A stretch of 64,000 nucleotides of DNA from Hominenteromicrobium mulieris (GCF_020687165.1 NZ_JAJEQC010000002.1); one strand, 5' to 3'; positions 34,096-42,675 are shown, counted from the stretch's first letter. The notes: generated by a model not told the origin, from the letters alone. Made by a program: numbers and translations.

Positions 34096-35004
34096 TTATT
34101 TTGTGAGGATCTCCTCGCGGCGGTTCAGAAGCTCATCGGAGAAGACGTCGTGCTCGAATTTTTCGATGCCAAGACGGTCAATAGCTTTGCCGAGGCGTTC
34201 TTTGGGCATGGCGTTTTCCTTGAACCAGAGCATGGTCTTCTCGAGTAGGGGCTCGATCTCCGCGCGGGTGACGAAGCGGCTGAGCGGCGTGCCCATGCGT
34301 GTTTGCTTGCCCCACGTGCCACCGACATAAATGCGGTAAACGACCGGGCTTTCGTGGCGGACAGCCTTAAACGGGCATTTGCCGGTGCAGACGCCGCAGG
34401 CGAGACACTTTTCATCGATATGTAATTTGCCGTTTTCGACGTGTGCAGCCTTGGAGGGACATGACTTTTCCACCATGCAGACCTTGCAGCCGCGGCAGGT
34501 GTCTTCGTCGAAGATCGGCACGCGGTGGCCCTCGATGCCGAAATCGTTTAAGGAAGGCTTCATGCAGCTATTCGGGCAGCCGCCGATGCCGATTTTGAAC
34601 TTGTGCGGCAGTTTGACATTTGCCCAGCCGACGTAGTATTTTTCGTGCAGCTCTTTGGCGAGCGCCTGTGTATCGTAGTTGCCGTAGACGCACGTGGTGC
34701 CCTTACATGCGGTGACGGGGCGTATTTTAGCGCCGGTGCCGCCGAAGTAGAGGCCACGCTCGGCAGCGTAATCGCAGGCGGCATCAATCTGCTCGAAGGG
34801 GATGCCGACGATCTCGGCAGACAGGCGGGAGGTGAACGTCACCTTGCCGCTGCCGAATTTTTCGGCAATCTCGGAGATGGTGCGCAGGTCGGCAGCGGTG
34901 AAGACCGCGCCGGCGCAGACGAGACGGCCGGAGAAGCACTCTGTGCCGCGATTGATGAGGAAGCCGCGGCCCTTGACGGACGCGATCTGTTCGGGTTTTA
35001 ACAT
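34096..35004 (-). CDS. Small siroheme/[4Fe-4S] nitrite/sulfite reductase-family protein with ferredoxin insert
   Basis: 302 residues. N-terminal ferredoxin-like half domain (about 1-70), then ACKGTTCVYG and GIGGCPNSCMKP, which correspond to the Cys pairs that bind the siroheme-coupled [4Fe-4S] cluster; the first pair has four intervening residues. A two-cluster ferredoxin domain follows (CRGCKVCMVEKSCPS and CLACGVCTGKCPF). It resembles AsrC/small dissimilatory reductases of Clostridia. ATG 35004 has TTGGAGTG upstream. Operon with the ABC importer behind it. The real substrate (sulfite, nitrite or other) is unproven. Confidence 0.82.
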   Translation of the reverse strand: MLKPEQIASVKGRGFLINRGTECFSGRLVCAGAVFTAADLRTISEIAEKFGSGKVTFTSRLSAEIVGIPFEQIDAACDYAAERGLYFGGTGAKIRPVTACKGTTCVYGNYDTQALAKELHEKYYVGWANVKLPHKFKIGIGGCPNSCMKPSLNDFGIEGHRVPIFDEDTCRGCKVCMVEKSCPSKAAHVENGKLHIDEKCLACGVCTGKCPFKAVRHESPVVYRIYVGGTWGKQTRMGTPLSRFVTRAEIEPLLEKTMLWFKENAMPKERLGKAIDRLGIEKFEHDVFSDELLNRREEILTK

Positions 35005-35042
35005 GATGAACACTCCAATATCCAAGCAAAATATTCCCTGTA

Positions 35043-35071
35043 ATTATAGCCTTTTTTGGGGGTAATGGCAA
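35043..35071 (-). promoter_or_regulatory. SigA-type promoter of the reductase-ABC operon
   Basis: On the minus strand TTGCCA (complement of 35066-35071), 17 bp, TATAAT (complement of 35043-35048). Confidence 0.75.
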
Positions 35072-35119
35072 GAAATGCGGGTGATTTTTGCAAAAGAAAT
35101 GAAAAAACCGGGCGAAGTA

Positions 35120-35148
35120 TTGGATTTTCCTTTGAACTGTGTTAAAAT
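35120..35148 (+). promoter_or_regulatory. SigA-type promoter of the SH3 lipoprotein-trkA operon
   Basis: TTGGAT (35120-35125), 17 bp, TAAAAT (35143-35148). Confidence 0.65.
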
Positions 35149-35225
35149 AGCTAATAACAAATCATCTTCTGTTCCGGCGGCGTTTTGAATGCGCGCCGAA
35201 ATAAAGAAAGGCGAAGTGAGCTTTT

Positions 35226-35861
35226 ATGAAACGAAGCATCCATTATAAAAACATTTTGAAAACGGCGGTCACGGCGGCACTGTGCGCTGTGATAATCCTT
35301 GGCACCGCGGCGTGCGGCAATGGCAGCGCCAAGGCGGAGCCCTCCCCTTCCCCGAGCGTGGTGCCTACCACAACGCCCGTGCCGGTCGAAAAAGTGAAGG
35401 TGGCGACCATCAACGACATCGACGATTCGTTGAATGTGCGCAGCGAGGCTTCGACGGATTCCGAAATTCTCGGCACGGCAGAGGCCGGCGAGGTGTTCGA
35501 GGTTGTGGCACAGGACGATACCTCCGAGTGGGTGGAAATCTCTTACTTTGGGCAGAATGCGTATGTGTTCGCGGAATTTGTGACGATCAGTGAGAAAGAG
35601 AAGACCGCACTTGCGACCGCGATGCCCTCGCCGACCCCGAATGCGGAAGACGGCACGACCGATGACAACGGGGACAGCGATGACGCGCAAAACGGCAGCG
35701 AGGCATCGCCGACACCCGCTCCCACCGCAGAGCCGACGCCGAATGCGAATAATCCTATCATCGTAAACGGCGGTAACCGAGAGAATACGAGCTCCGGCAG
35801 CACATCAGACGGCATGACGGCAGAGACCATTCGCGATACGGAAGATCCGGAGCGACGCTGA
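35226..35861 (+). CDS. Bacterial SH3-domain lipoprotein
   Basis: 211 residues. Signal ends in LGTAAC (lipidated Cys about residue 30), then a Pro/Ser/Thr linker, one SH3b domain (SLNVRSEASTDSEILGTAEAGEVFEVV, then WVEISYFGQNAYVFAEFV, about 65-120) and a disordered Pro/Thr/Asn tail. SH3b domains usually bind peptidoglycan, so it is likely a surface protein tied to the wall. First gene before the two trkA genes, 8 bases from the next start. Confidence 0.85.
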   Translation: MKRSIHYKNILKTAVTAALCAVIILGTAACGNGSAKAEPSPSPSVVPTTTPVPVEKVKVATINDIDDSLNVRSEASTDSEILGTAEAGEVFEVVAQDDTSEWVEISYFGQNAYVFAEFVTISEKEKTALATAMPSPTPNAEDGTTDDNGDSDDAQNGSEASPTPAPTAEPTPNANNPIIVNGGNRENTSSGSTSDGMTAETIRDTEDPERR

Positions 35862-35869
35862 GGTAAACT

Positions 35870-36490
35870 ATGAATGTGTTAGTTATAGGCTGCGGCCTGC
35901 TTGGGCGAAAAATCGCCCGCACCATGGACGAAATGGGTTGGGACGTTTCTGTTTTAAGCAACATTGAAAGCGACTTGGAGCTTTTGGAAAACGATTTCGA
36001 GGGCGTGACATTCCGCGGGTTCCCGATGGATATTCGCAACCTGCGCGAAGCGGGCATTGAAAGCTGCGACGCGGTGGCGGTGACAACGGCGGACGATAAC
36101 CTCAATATCACGGTGGCGCAGATTGCGCGCGATTACTTCGGTATCCAAAACGTGGTGGCGCGTGTATCCGACCCCGCGCGTGAATTGATTTTTGAGCATA
36201 TGGGATTGCATACCATTTGCCCCACAAACCACGCCGGCGACCGCATTGTGCGGATGCTGAGCGGCGAAAAAATGAACAAGAAAATCGAGTTCGGTCTGCA
36301 TACGGTCGACTTTGACGTGCGGCCGGCGGAGCGGCATCAGATCGGCAAGAATGTGGACGAACTGCGCGGCAACCCGGGCGAAGTGGTGTTCGGCATCATC
36401 CGCAAAAGCGGCGCGTTCGTTTTAGCGGGGCTTGCACCCTTGAAGCCCGAGGCAGGCGACGAGATTGTGTACAGCCGCGTAATCGATTAA
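35870..36490 (+). CDS. TrkA-family potassium channel NAD-binding protein (first)
   Basis: 206 residues. RCK_N Rossmann domain starts at once (VLVIGCGLLGRKIARTM) and carries the acidic NAD ribose position; RCK_C follows (about 130-206). Works as the cytosolic gating ring of a Ktr/Trk K+ transporter. Tandem with a second TrkA-type gene 12 bases downstream; no TrkH/KtrB membrane subunit is in the window. RNLREAGIESCDAVAVTT is typical. Confidence 0.9.
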   Translation: MNVLVIGCGLLGRKIARTMDEMGWDVSVLSNIESDLELLENDFEGVTFRGFPMDIRNLREAGIESCDAVAVTTADDNLNITVAQIARDYFGIQNVVARVSDPARELIFEHMGLHTICPTNHAGDRIVRMLSGEKMNKKIEFGLHTVDFDVRPAERHQIGKNVDELRGNPGEVVFGIIRKSGAFVLAGLAPLKPEAGDEIVYSRVID

Positions 36491-36502
36491 GGGGGATGTG
36501 CC

Positions 36503-37180
36503 ATGAACATTGTCATTATGGGCGGCGGCAAGGTGGGCGAAAGCCTTGCGCGCCGCATTTTGGAGGGCCGCCGCCACGAGGTGCGTATCATCGAGAGCGA
36601 CCGCGCGCGCAGCTTACAGCTTGCAAACGCGCTGGACGTGGAGATCATCTGCGGCGACGGCACGAACATTGACATGCTGGAAAACGCCGGTGTACGTGAC
36701 GCCGACTGCTTTATTGCGATATCCGGTGACGATGCGAATAATCTCGTTGCGTCGCAGCTTGCAAAGCAGTATTTCGGCGCGAAAAAAGTGATTGCCCGCG
36801 CAAACGACCCGCGCAATTTGGAGACAATGCGTGTGCTTGGCGTGGATTATGCGGTGAGCAGCACGGAAATCATTGCGCAGATGATTGAGCAGGAAGCGAA
36901 CCTGATGGAGTTTCATCTTGTGGCATCGCTGAACAAGGGCCGCGGTCAGATTTGCTCCGTGACGCTTGGAGAGAATTCGGTTTTGCACGGCAAGTCGGTG
37001 CGTGAGGTGGTGTTCCCGAAGGGGGCGCTGCTGATTTCCATTGTGCGAAATAACAAACTCATCATTCCGGGCGGCGACACGGTGCTGCAAGCGGGCGATG
37101 AGATTATTGCGGTATGCGAGGAACGCGCACAGAAGGCACTTATCCGCCTGATGAACAGCACGCATGCGGATGAGAAATAA
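36503..37180 (+). CDS. trkA: TrkA-family potassium channel NAD-binding protein (second)
   Basis: 225 residues. NAD site IVIMGGGKVGESLARRIL at the N-terminus, IICGDGTNIDMLENAGVRDADCFIAISGDD, and an RCK_C domain from about 135. Paralogous to the preceding gene, and probably forms a mixed or separate gating ring. Followed by a strong terminator. Confidence 0.93.
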   Translation: MNIVIMGGGKVGESLARRILEGRRHEVRIIESDRARSLQLANALDVEIICGDGTNIDMLENAGVRDADCFIAISGDDANNLVASQLAKQYFGAKKVIARANDPRNLETMRVLGVDYAVSSTEIIAQMIEQEANLMEFHLVASLNKGRGQICSVTLGENSVLHGKSVREVVFPKGALLISIVRNNKLIIPGGDTVLQAGDEIIAVCEERAQKALIRLMNSTHADEK

Positions 37181-37203
37181 GTCGATTTTTTTATGATTTA
37201 TAT

Positions 37204-37249
37204 AGCAGGAACCCCGTAGGCACGTTGTGTGTTTACGGGGTCCTGCTTT
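37204..37249 (+). terminator. Terminator after trkA
   Basis: AGCAGGAACCCCGTA pairs with TACGGGGTCCTGCT (one bulge) and ends in TTT. Confidence 0.85.
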
Positions 37250-37264
37250 GTTCATTTAATTCTA

Positions 37265-37429
37265 ATGATTTGCGGGGCAAATCATGCAGGGAATCCATGC
37301 AACTGGGTTTCCTACGGTTCTGGTTTTGTGGAGGCAAAAAGTGTTTCGCGCTCTGCGGAGCGCGACTTGGGGCGTTGCCCCGAGCCCCCATAAACTTTCT
37401 GAAGAAAGTTTAATCAAAGACTTTTAACG
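37265..37429 (+). repeat. Multi-hairpin interspersed repeat, copy B
   Basis: Hairpins at 37267-37283 (GATTTGC/GCAAATC), 37288-37313 (AGGGAATCC/GGGTTTCCT, loop ATGCAACT, two G-U pairs), 37346-37365 (TCGCGCTC, loop TGCG, GAGCGCGA), 37366-37384 (CTTGGGGC/GCCCCGAG with one G-U) and 37392-37411 (AAACTTTC/GAAAGTTT), then a tail ending CTTTTAACG. Lacks the third hairpin of copies A and C. Lies after the trkA terminator and ends 26 bases before the stop codon of the convergent GH36 gene. Confidence 0.85.
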
Positions 37430-37455
37430 TTGCGGTATTGTGGATTTCGGCGGCT

Positions 37456-39633
37456 TTACTTTACAGCTTTAAAGTGCTTTGTGACGCTGGTGCCGTCTTC
37501 GTAGACGTCTCTTGTCAAATTAAGGCCTGCGTTCATCAGCATGGCGCCGGAATAGACGGTGCCGGTCTCCTCGTCCTGATAGTACGTTTTGGGGTCGAGG
37601 CCACGCAGGCGCTGCACGCAGTAACGGGTCTCGGGCTGACGCATGACGACGGCAGTCATCATGGCTTCCTGTTTATCCGGCGAAACGAACTCCCACGCGC
37701 AGTAGAAGTCGTTCTCGGTCGGGGAGACGAGGCGGTAGAAATCGCCCTCGCGGACAAGGCAGTGATATTTGCGGTAGTCGGCGATCTGCTGCTTTACTTC
37801 GGCTTTTTCGTCATCGGTGAGCTTTCTGGGGTCTAACTCGTAGCCGAATGTGCCGCACATGGCGACGTTGCCGCGGGTTTTAAGCGAGGTGCGCGGGCGG
37901 GCTGCGACGTGTGCGCCAAACGAGGAGATAGGGTAGCACATGGACGTGCCGAACTGAATGGTGAGGCGCTCGATGGCGTCGGTGTTGTCGCTGCACCAGA
38001 TCTGCGGGGAATAATACAGCATTCCGGCATCGAAACGTCCGCCGCCGCCGGAGCAGTTTTCAAAGAGGATATTCGGAAACGCTTTGACAAAACGATCCAT
38101 GAGGTCGTATGTACCGAGCACAAAGCGGTGCATGACCTCCTTCTGGCGCTCCGGCGGGAGCAGCGCAGAGCCGACCTCGGTCAGATTGCGGTTGAAGTCC
38201 CATTTGACGTAATCAATCTTATTTTCACTGAGGACTTTATACATCTGCGCGAAGATATTATCGCGCACGTCTTTTCTCGTCATATCGAGGACGTACTGCA
38301 AGCGTGCGGGGGAGTTTTCACGGTTCGGCACGTGCAGGCACCAATCCGGGTGGGCGCGGTAGAGGTCGCTGTCCGGAGAGATCATCTCCGGCTCATACCA
38401 GATGCCGAACTTTAAGCCCTCTGCGTTGACGCGCTCGATGAGGGAGCTGAGGCCGCCTTTGAGCTTCTTTTCGTTGACATACCAGTCGCCGAGGGAGGAG
38501 TCGTCGTTTTTGCGGTGGCCGAACCAACCGTCGTCCATGACAAGCATATCGACACCCATTTTGGCGGCTTCGTGTGCGAACGCGACAAGCTTATTATCAT
38601 CGAAATCGAAGTATGCGGCCTCCCAGCTGTTGATGAGCACGGGGCGTTCTACATCGCGCCACGGACTCTTGATGAGGTGCTTCATGTAGGTGCGGTGGAA
38701 AATGCGGCTCATCTCTCCGAGGCCCCTATCGGTGTAGACCATGACGGCTTCCGGCGCGGTGAAGGATTCGTTCGGCTCCAGGCGCCAGGTGAAATCGGTG
38801 GGATTGATGCCTGCGAGAAGGCGCGTGGCGTTCAAGCAATCCACTTCGGCTTCAATGGAAAAGTTGCCGCTGTAAATGAGGTTGACGCCGTAGACTTCGC
38901 CGTTTTCTTCGGTGGCGCCGTGGGCTTTCAGTGCGACGAACGGGTTGTGGTTGTGTGAGGAGGAGCCGCGCTTGCTCTGGATGGATTGAATGCCGTGGCA
39001 GAGCGGGCGCTCTGTAACGGTGCGCTCCTTTGCCCACTTGCCGTAAAGGTGCACCATGTCGTAATCCATCGTGTTGAAGTCGAGGCAGGCGCTGAACACA
39101 CGCTCAAGCTCCATGGTGCGGTCGGACGTATTCGTCACGACGGCGTGACGCGTCATGACGGGCAGATCGTTGTAAACGGTGTAGTAGAGCTTCACTTCGG
39201 CGTTCGTCGTTTGGTCGAGCGTGGTGATCTCGAGTGTTTCGCTGTCACCGTTTTCGTCGCGCAGAGACGGCATGCCGGGCAGCGCAGGCTTTTCGTTTAA
39301 AATGCGGTGCGAAACGTAGCGGATGTCGGTCGCGATATTGCCGTCTGCGTTGCGGATTTGGAGTGCGGAGATGCGGAAATCGCCGGTGCCGTTGCAGGAA
39401 TATTCGCTCGGCTGTGTATCCGGGGAAAACTCCTTGCCGACGTAGCCTGCGGCGTCGGGCGTGAAGGAGCCGAAGTAGCCGCGGTCCAATAAATAGCGCA
39501 TGTCGCAGTCCGGCAGGTATGCGCCGTAGTAGAGGTGCAGCAGGCGGCCGCTGTCATGCACGGCAAAAACGTAACTGGAGGAAGCGGTATCCAGCTTGAA
39601 AATTTTCTTTTCGGCATCAAATAAAATCGCCAT
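37456..39633 (-). CDS. Alpha-galactosidase, GH36
   Basis: 725 residues, the normal length of GH36 enzymes. N-terminal beta-sandwich, then the (beta/alpha)8 barrel with VMDDGWFG, the nucleophile Asp in KWDFNRNLTEVG and the acid/base Asp in NCSGGGGRFD. No signal peptide, so it acts in the cytoplasm on imported alpha-galactosides such as raffinose-type sugars or galactomannan fragments. AAAGGAACG precedes the ATG. Divergent from a GH130 gene. Confidence 0.95.
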   Translation of the reverse strand: MAILFDAEKKIFKLDTASSSYVFAVHDSGRLLHLYYGAYLPDCDMRYLLDRGYFGSFTPDAAGYVGKEFSPDTQPSEYSCNGTGDFRISALQIRNADGNIATDIRYVSHRILNEKPALPGMPSLRDENGDSETLEITTLDQTTNAEVKLYYTVYNDLPVMTRHAVVTNTSDRTMELERVFSACLDFNTMDYDMVHLYGKWAKERTVTERPLCHGIQSIQSKRGSSSHNHNPFVALKAHGATEENGEVYGVNLIYSGNFSIEAEVDCLNATRLLAGINPTDFTWRLEPNESFTAPEAVMVYTDRGLGEMSRIFHRTYMKHLIKSPWRDVERPVLINSWEAAYFDFDDNKLVAFAHEAAKMGVDMLVMDDGWFGHRKNDDSSLGDWYVNEKKLKGGLSSLIERVNAEGLKFGIWYEPEMISPDSDLYRAHPDWCLHVPNRENSPARLQYVLDMTRKDVRDNIFAQMYKVLSENKIDYVKWDFNRNLTEVGSALLPPERQKEVMHRFVLGTYDLMDRFVKAFPNILFENCSGGGGRFDAGMLYYSPQIWCSDNTDAIERLTIQFGTSMCYPISSFGAHVAARPRTSLKTRGNVAMCGTFGYELDPRKLTDDEKAEVKQQIADYRKYHCLVREGDFYRLVSPTENDFYCAWEFVSPDKQEAMMTAVVMRQPETRYCVQRLRGLDPKTYYQDEETGTVYSGAMLMNAGLNLTRDVYEDGTSVTKHFKAVK

Positions 39634-39694
39634 AAAATCGTTCCTTTCGGGAAAACATAAAAATTCGGGCAGAGAAATATCCGTTTATAACAAC

Positions 39695-39723
39695 AGTATA
39701 TCGTTTATGCGGCTTTTGCGCAA
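39695..39723 (-). promoter_or_regulatory. SigA-type promoter of the GH36 gene
   Basis: On the minus strand TTGCGC (complement of 39718-39723), 17 bp, TATACT (complement of 39695-39700). Confidence 0.65.
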
Positions 39724-39850
39724 TAGGCATTTGTTGCATAAAGTTGGCGGTTTGTGATGCGGTGTACGGCGTGGGCTTCGGCATTTTGCTAAAGGCGGCG
39801 ATGAAATTTGGTGGAATTGTGATAGAAACGGTTTTTTCGGAAAAAATAGC

Positions 39851-39903
39851 TTTACTTTTCTCTTGGTTTGTATTATAGTTAATGTGATATGGAAGCGGTT
39901 ACA
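39851..39903 (+). promoter_or_regulatory. Promoter and cre-like operator of the GH130 gene
   Basis: TTTACT (39851-39856), 17 bp, TATAGT (39874-39879), followed by TGGAAGCGGTTACA (39890-39903), which fits the CcpA cre consensus TGNAARCGNWWWCA and also the general LacI-family operator shape. Its place just after the start point suggests repression by blocking elongation or initiation. Confidence 0.65.
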
Positions 39904-39972
39904 CATTGTAAAGGACTGTATGTGTTCGCTTTCGAATGTCTTTTGAAAAAATATAAAATGGAGGAAACTACA

Positions 39973-40971
39973 ATGGCTAAAATTATCGGCAATGCACTCC
40001 CGAACATCCCGTGGCAGGATAAGCCGCAGGGCTACGATAAGCCGGTTTGGCGTTATGACCACAACCCGATCATTCCGCGTGATCTCATCCCCACTTCCAA
40101 CAGCATCTTCAACTCCGCAGTTGTCCCGTTTGAGGGCAAGTTCGCTGGCGTTTTCCGCTGCGACAACCGCTCTGTTGAGATGGACATCTTCGCAGGCTTC
40201 TCTGATGACGGCATCAACTGGAAGATCAACCACGAGCCGATCGAGTTCCAGCCGGCTCCCGGCTGCGACCCGTGCGTAACCCGCAAGGAATATCGCTATG
40301 ACCCGCGCGTTTGCTGGATTGAGGACCGTTACTACATCACCTGGTGCAACGGCTTCCACGGCCCGACGATCGGCGTAGGCTATACCTATGACTTCAAGAC
40401 CTTCTATCAGATGGAGAACGCTTACCTGCCGTATAACCGCAACGGCGTTATGTTCCCGAAGAAGATCAACGGCAACTTTGCAATGCTGAGCCGTCCGTCC
40501 GACACCGGTCACACCCCGTTCGGCGACATCTTCTACAGCGAGAGCCCGGACATGACGTATTGGGGCAAGCACCGCTATGTCTTCGGCACGAGCAGTCACT
40601 CCGGCTGGCAGTCCAAGAAGGTCGGCCCCGGCCCGATTCCGATCGAGACCGATGAAGGCTGGCTGATGATTTATCACGGCGTTCTGAACTCCTGCAACGG
40701 CTTCGTTTATCGCTTCGGCGTAGCGCTTCTTGACCACGAGAAGCCGTGGATCGTGAAGGAAAGAGGCAACTTCTATGTCTTCGGTCCGGAAGAGAGCTAT
40801 GAGCTCACCGGTGACGTGCCGAACGTTACGTTCCCGTGCGCTACCCTGACCGATGCCGACACCGGCCGCATCACCATCTACTATGGTGCTGCCGACACCG
40901 TCACCGGCATGGCCTTCACCACCGTTGACGAGCTGCTTTCCTACATGAGAAAGTACCCGCACGAGGTCTAA
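39973..40971 (+). CDS. GH130 mannoside phosphorylase
   Basis: 332 residues, a five-bladed propeller enzyme. Family features: NSIFNSAVVPFEGKFAGVFR, DPRVCWIEDRYYITW with the catalytic Asp region, RNGVMFPKKINGNFAML and WLMIYHG. Length suits the beta-1,4-mannooligosaccharide phosphorylase branch (RaMP2-like) more than the longer mannosylglucose phosphorylases, but that assignment is tentative. It would release mannose 1-phosphate in the cytoplasm. ATG 39973 has GGAGGA upstream. Restricted codon use suggests high expression. Confidence 0.88.
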   Translation: MAKIIGNALPNIPWQDKPQGYDKPVWRYDHNPIIPRDLIPTSNSIFNSAVVPFEGKFAGVFRCDNRSVEMDIFAGFSDDGINWKINHEPIEFQPAPGCDPCVTRKEYRYDPRVCWIEDRYYITWCNGFHGPTIGVGYTYDFKTFYQMENAYLPYNRNGVMFPKKINGNFAMLSRPSDTGHTPFGDIFYSESPDMTYWGKHRYVFGTSSHSGWQSKKVGPGPIPIETDEGWLMIYHGVLNSCNGFVYRFGVALLDHEKPWIVKERGNFYVFGPEESYELTGDVPNVTFPCATLTDADTGRITIYYGAADTVTGMAFTTVDELLSYMRKYPHEV

Positions 40972-40988
40972 TTAGAATAGCTTTTTCG

Positions 40989-41022
40989 CAGGCGCTTCCG
41001 TTTTTCGGGAGCGCCTGTTTTT
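40989..41022 (+). terminator. Terminator after the GH130 gene
   Basis: CAGGCGCTTCCG pairs with CGGGAGCGCCTG (one mismatch), then TTTTT. Confidence 0.88.
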
Positions 41023-41031
41023 ATGGAATGA

Positions 41032-41060
41032 TTGTGTTTTGCGGCAAAATCTGGTATAAT
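41032..41060 (+). promoter_or_regulatory. SigA-type promoter of the CBM9-like gene
   Basis: TTGTGT (41032-41037), 17 bp, TATAAT (41055-41060). Confidence 0.7.
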
Positions 41061-41105
41061 AAAGCCATGAAAAACCGCGATGGGCGGAAAACGGTTAGGA
41101 GCTGT

Positions 41106-41714
41106 ATGAATATGAAAGAGTATGTCATTGAGAAAACGGTGGGTGCGCCGGACTGGACAAAGGTGTCGGAGCTGCAGGTGGACAATGTTTGTTGGTTGCC
41201 GGACGCGGGCGTGCGCATGGAGCAGCAGATCTGCCACGACGACGAGAAAATCTACGTGCACCAAGTGGCGCGCGAAAAGAACATCCGCGCGGAGCTGACC
41301 GATAAGCTCGGCAGCATCTGCACGGACAGCTGCATGGAGTTTTTCTTCTCCCCGGTGCCGGAGGACGGGCGGTATTTTAACATTGAGCTGAACTTGAACG
41401 GCGCGATTTTCCTTGGCTTCGGCCACGGCAGAGCAGACAGCATCCGTTTGATCCCGGAAGACCACAAGAAGCTTTTTAACATCCGCACGAACAAAACGGC
41501 GGACGGGTGGGAAATCTTTTATGAAATTCCGCTCGAATTTCTGCATGTATTTTACCCCGATTACGACTTTAAAAGCGGGCGTGTGATCCGCGCGAACTGC
41601 TTTAAATGCGGCGACCTCACCGTGCAGCCGCACTATATGATGTGGAATGAGACGACGAGCGAAACGCCGGATTTCCATCGTCCGCAGGACTTTGGCCGCA
41701 TGATCTTCGCGTAA
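41106..41714 (+). CDS. CBM9-like carbohydrate-binding domain protein
   Basis: 202 residues, essentially a single CBM9-like beta-sandwich (DDEKIYVHQVAREKNIRAE; DSCMEFFFSPVPEDGRYFNIELNLNGAIFLGFG). No signal peptide or enzyme domain is visible, so it may be cytoplasmic, which is unusual for a carbohydrate-binding module. ATG 41106 and 41112 are both possible (AGGAG 4 or 10 bases upstream). It follows the mannoside phosphorylase, with its own promoter. Role unknown. Confidence 0.75.
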   Translation: MNMKEYVIEKTVGAPDWTKVSELQVDNVCWLPDAGVRMEQQICHDDEKIYVHQVAREKNIRAELTDKLGSICTDSCMEFFFSPVPEDGRYFNIELNLNGAIFLGFGHGRADSIRLIPEDHKKLFNIRTNKTADGWEIFYEIPLEFLHVFYPDYDFKSGRVIRANCFKCGDLTVQPHYMMWNETTSETPDFHRPQDFGRMIFA

Positions 41715-41794
41715 ACCGCGGTATTCAGCGGGATATTCATGGATTAGTCCAATATCTTTTGCCGAAGCCCGCGCAGAATTGTCGTTTTTCCAAG

Positions 41795-41823
41795 TTGCAA
41801 GGTGAGCGAATTTCCAGTAAAAT
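41795..41823 (+). promoter_or_regulatory. SigA-type promoter of the methyltransferase gene
   Basis: TTGCAA (41795-41800), 17 bp, TAAAAT (41818-41823). In the leader AGTTTTGC and GCAAAACT form an inverted repeat at about 41857-41889, of unknown use. Confidence 0.65.
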
Positions 41824-41932
41824 AGTAATAATGGGTAAATGAAAAATATCGCAAAAGTTTTGCATAGCTTATGCGCCTGACGCAAAACTATCGTTTAGAG
41901 TATTGCGTCGGCAGGAAAGGATTGGTGTGCAT

Positions 41933-42592
41933 ATGCCACTGGAAAGGATCGACAGTTATTTTAACGGCGCGGTGGAGTCTTATGACGAGCGCTTGAAACG
42001 CAGCGCAGAGGATGAAGACGGCTACATTCGCCGCACGGCGGAGTTTTTCCCGAAGAAGGAGCACCTGCACATTCTGGACATCGGTATCGGCACGGGCACG
42101 GGTCTTACGGCAATTTTAGAGCAGAACCCGACGATTTATGTGGACGGCATTGACTGCGCGGATAAAATGCTCTCGGAAATTCCGAAAAATCTGCCGGAGC
42201 ACAAGGAGCGCATCCGCACAATTTGTGGTGATTTCTTTAAATATGAGTTGGAGCCGGAAAGCTATGACGGTGCGGTTTCCATGATGGCGCTGCATTATTA
42301 CAGCCGCGAAGAGAATTTGGAGCTGTTTCACCGCGTGTGCCGCAGCATTAAAAAGGGCGGGTTCTTTCTGTTGAGCGACAAATTCGCGCCGACGCAGATG
42401 TATGAGGACTTCTGCCGTTCCGAGTTTGAGCAGAAGCGCAAGGAGCAGCACTTGTCGGCAGACGAGCATTACTATTGCTTTACGCCGCAGTATGTGGCGG
42501 GCGAAGCGGCGCTGCTTTTCAAAGCGGGCTTTGCAGAGGTACGCGTGTGCTGGGCGAAATCCAACACGGCAGTGCTTCTTGCCACAAAATAA
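41933..42592 (+). CDS. Class I SAM-dependent methyltransferase
   Basis: 219 residues. Motif I is ILDIGIGTGTGL (about 47-58), followed by the acidic VDGIDCAD and the SYDGAVSMMALHYYS segment. The substrate cannot be told; the sequence is of the UbiE/small-molecule type. ATG 41933 is taken on the basis of AGGAAAGG upstream. Monocistronic with a strong terminator. Confidence 0.85.
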   Translation: MPLERIDSYFNGAVESYDERLKRSAEDEDGYIRRTAEFFPKKEHLHILDIGIGTGTGLTAILEQNPTIYVDGIDCADKMLSEIPKNLPEHKERIRTICGDFFKYELEPESYDGAVSMMALHYYSREENLELFHRVCRSIKKGGFFLLSDKFAPTQMYEDFCRSEFEQKRKEQHLSADEHYYCFTPQYVAGEAALLFKAGFAEVRVCWAKSNTAVLLATK

Positions 42593-42608
42593 ACAAATAA
42601 CGGTTGAA

Positions 42609-42664
42609 AAGCCGGTCGAACTGCGTACAAATAAACGGTACGCGTCTTGACCGGCTTCTTTTTT
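42609..42664 (+). terminator. Terminator of the methyltransferase gene
   Basis: AAGCCGGTC (42609-42617) pairs with GACCGGCTT (42649-42657), with an inner GCGTAC/GTACGC stem, then TCTTTTTT. Confidence 0.88.
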
Positions 42665-42675
42665 AATGCTATAAT
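42647..42675 (+). promoter_or_regulatory. SigA-type promoter of the MATE gene, inside the preceding terminator
   Basis: TTGACC (42647-42652), 17 bp, TATAAT (42670-42675). The -35 box is part of the 3' arm of the terminator hairpin. Confidence 0.75.
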
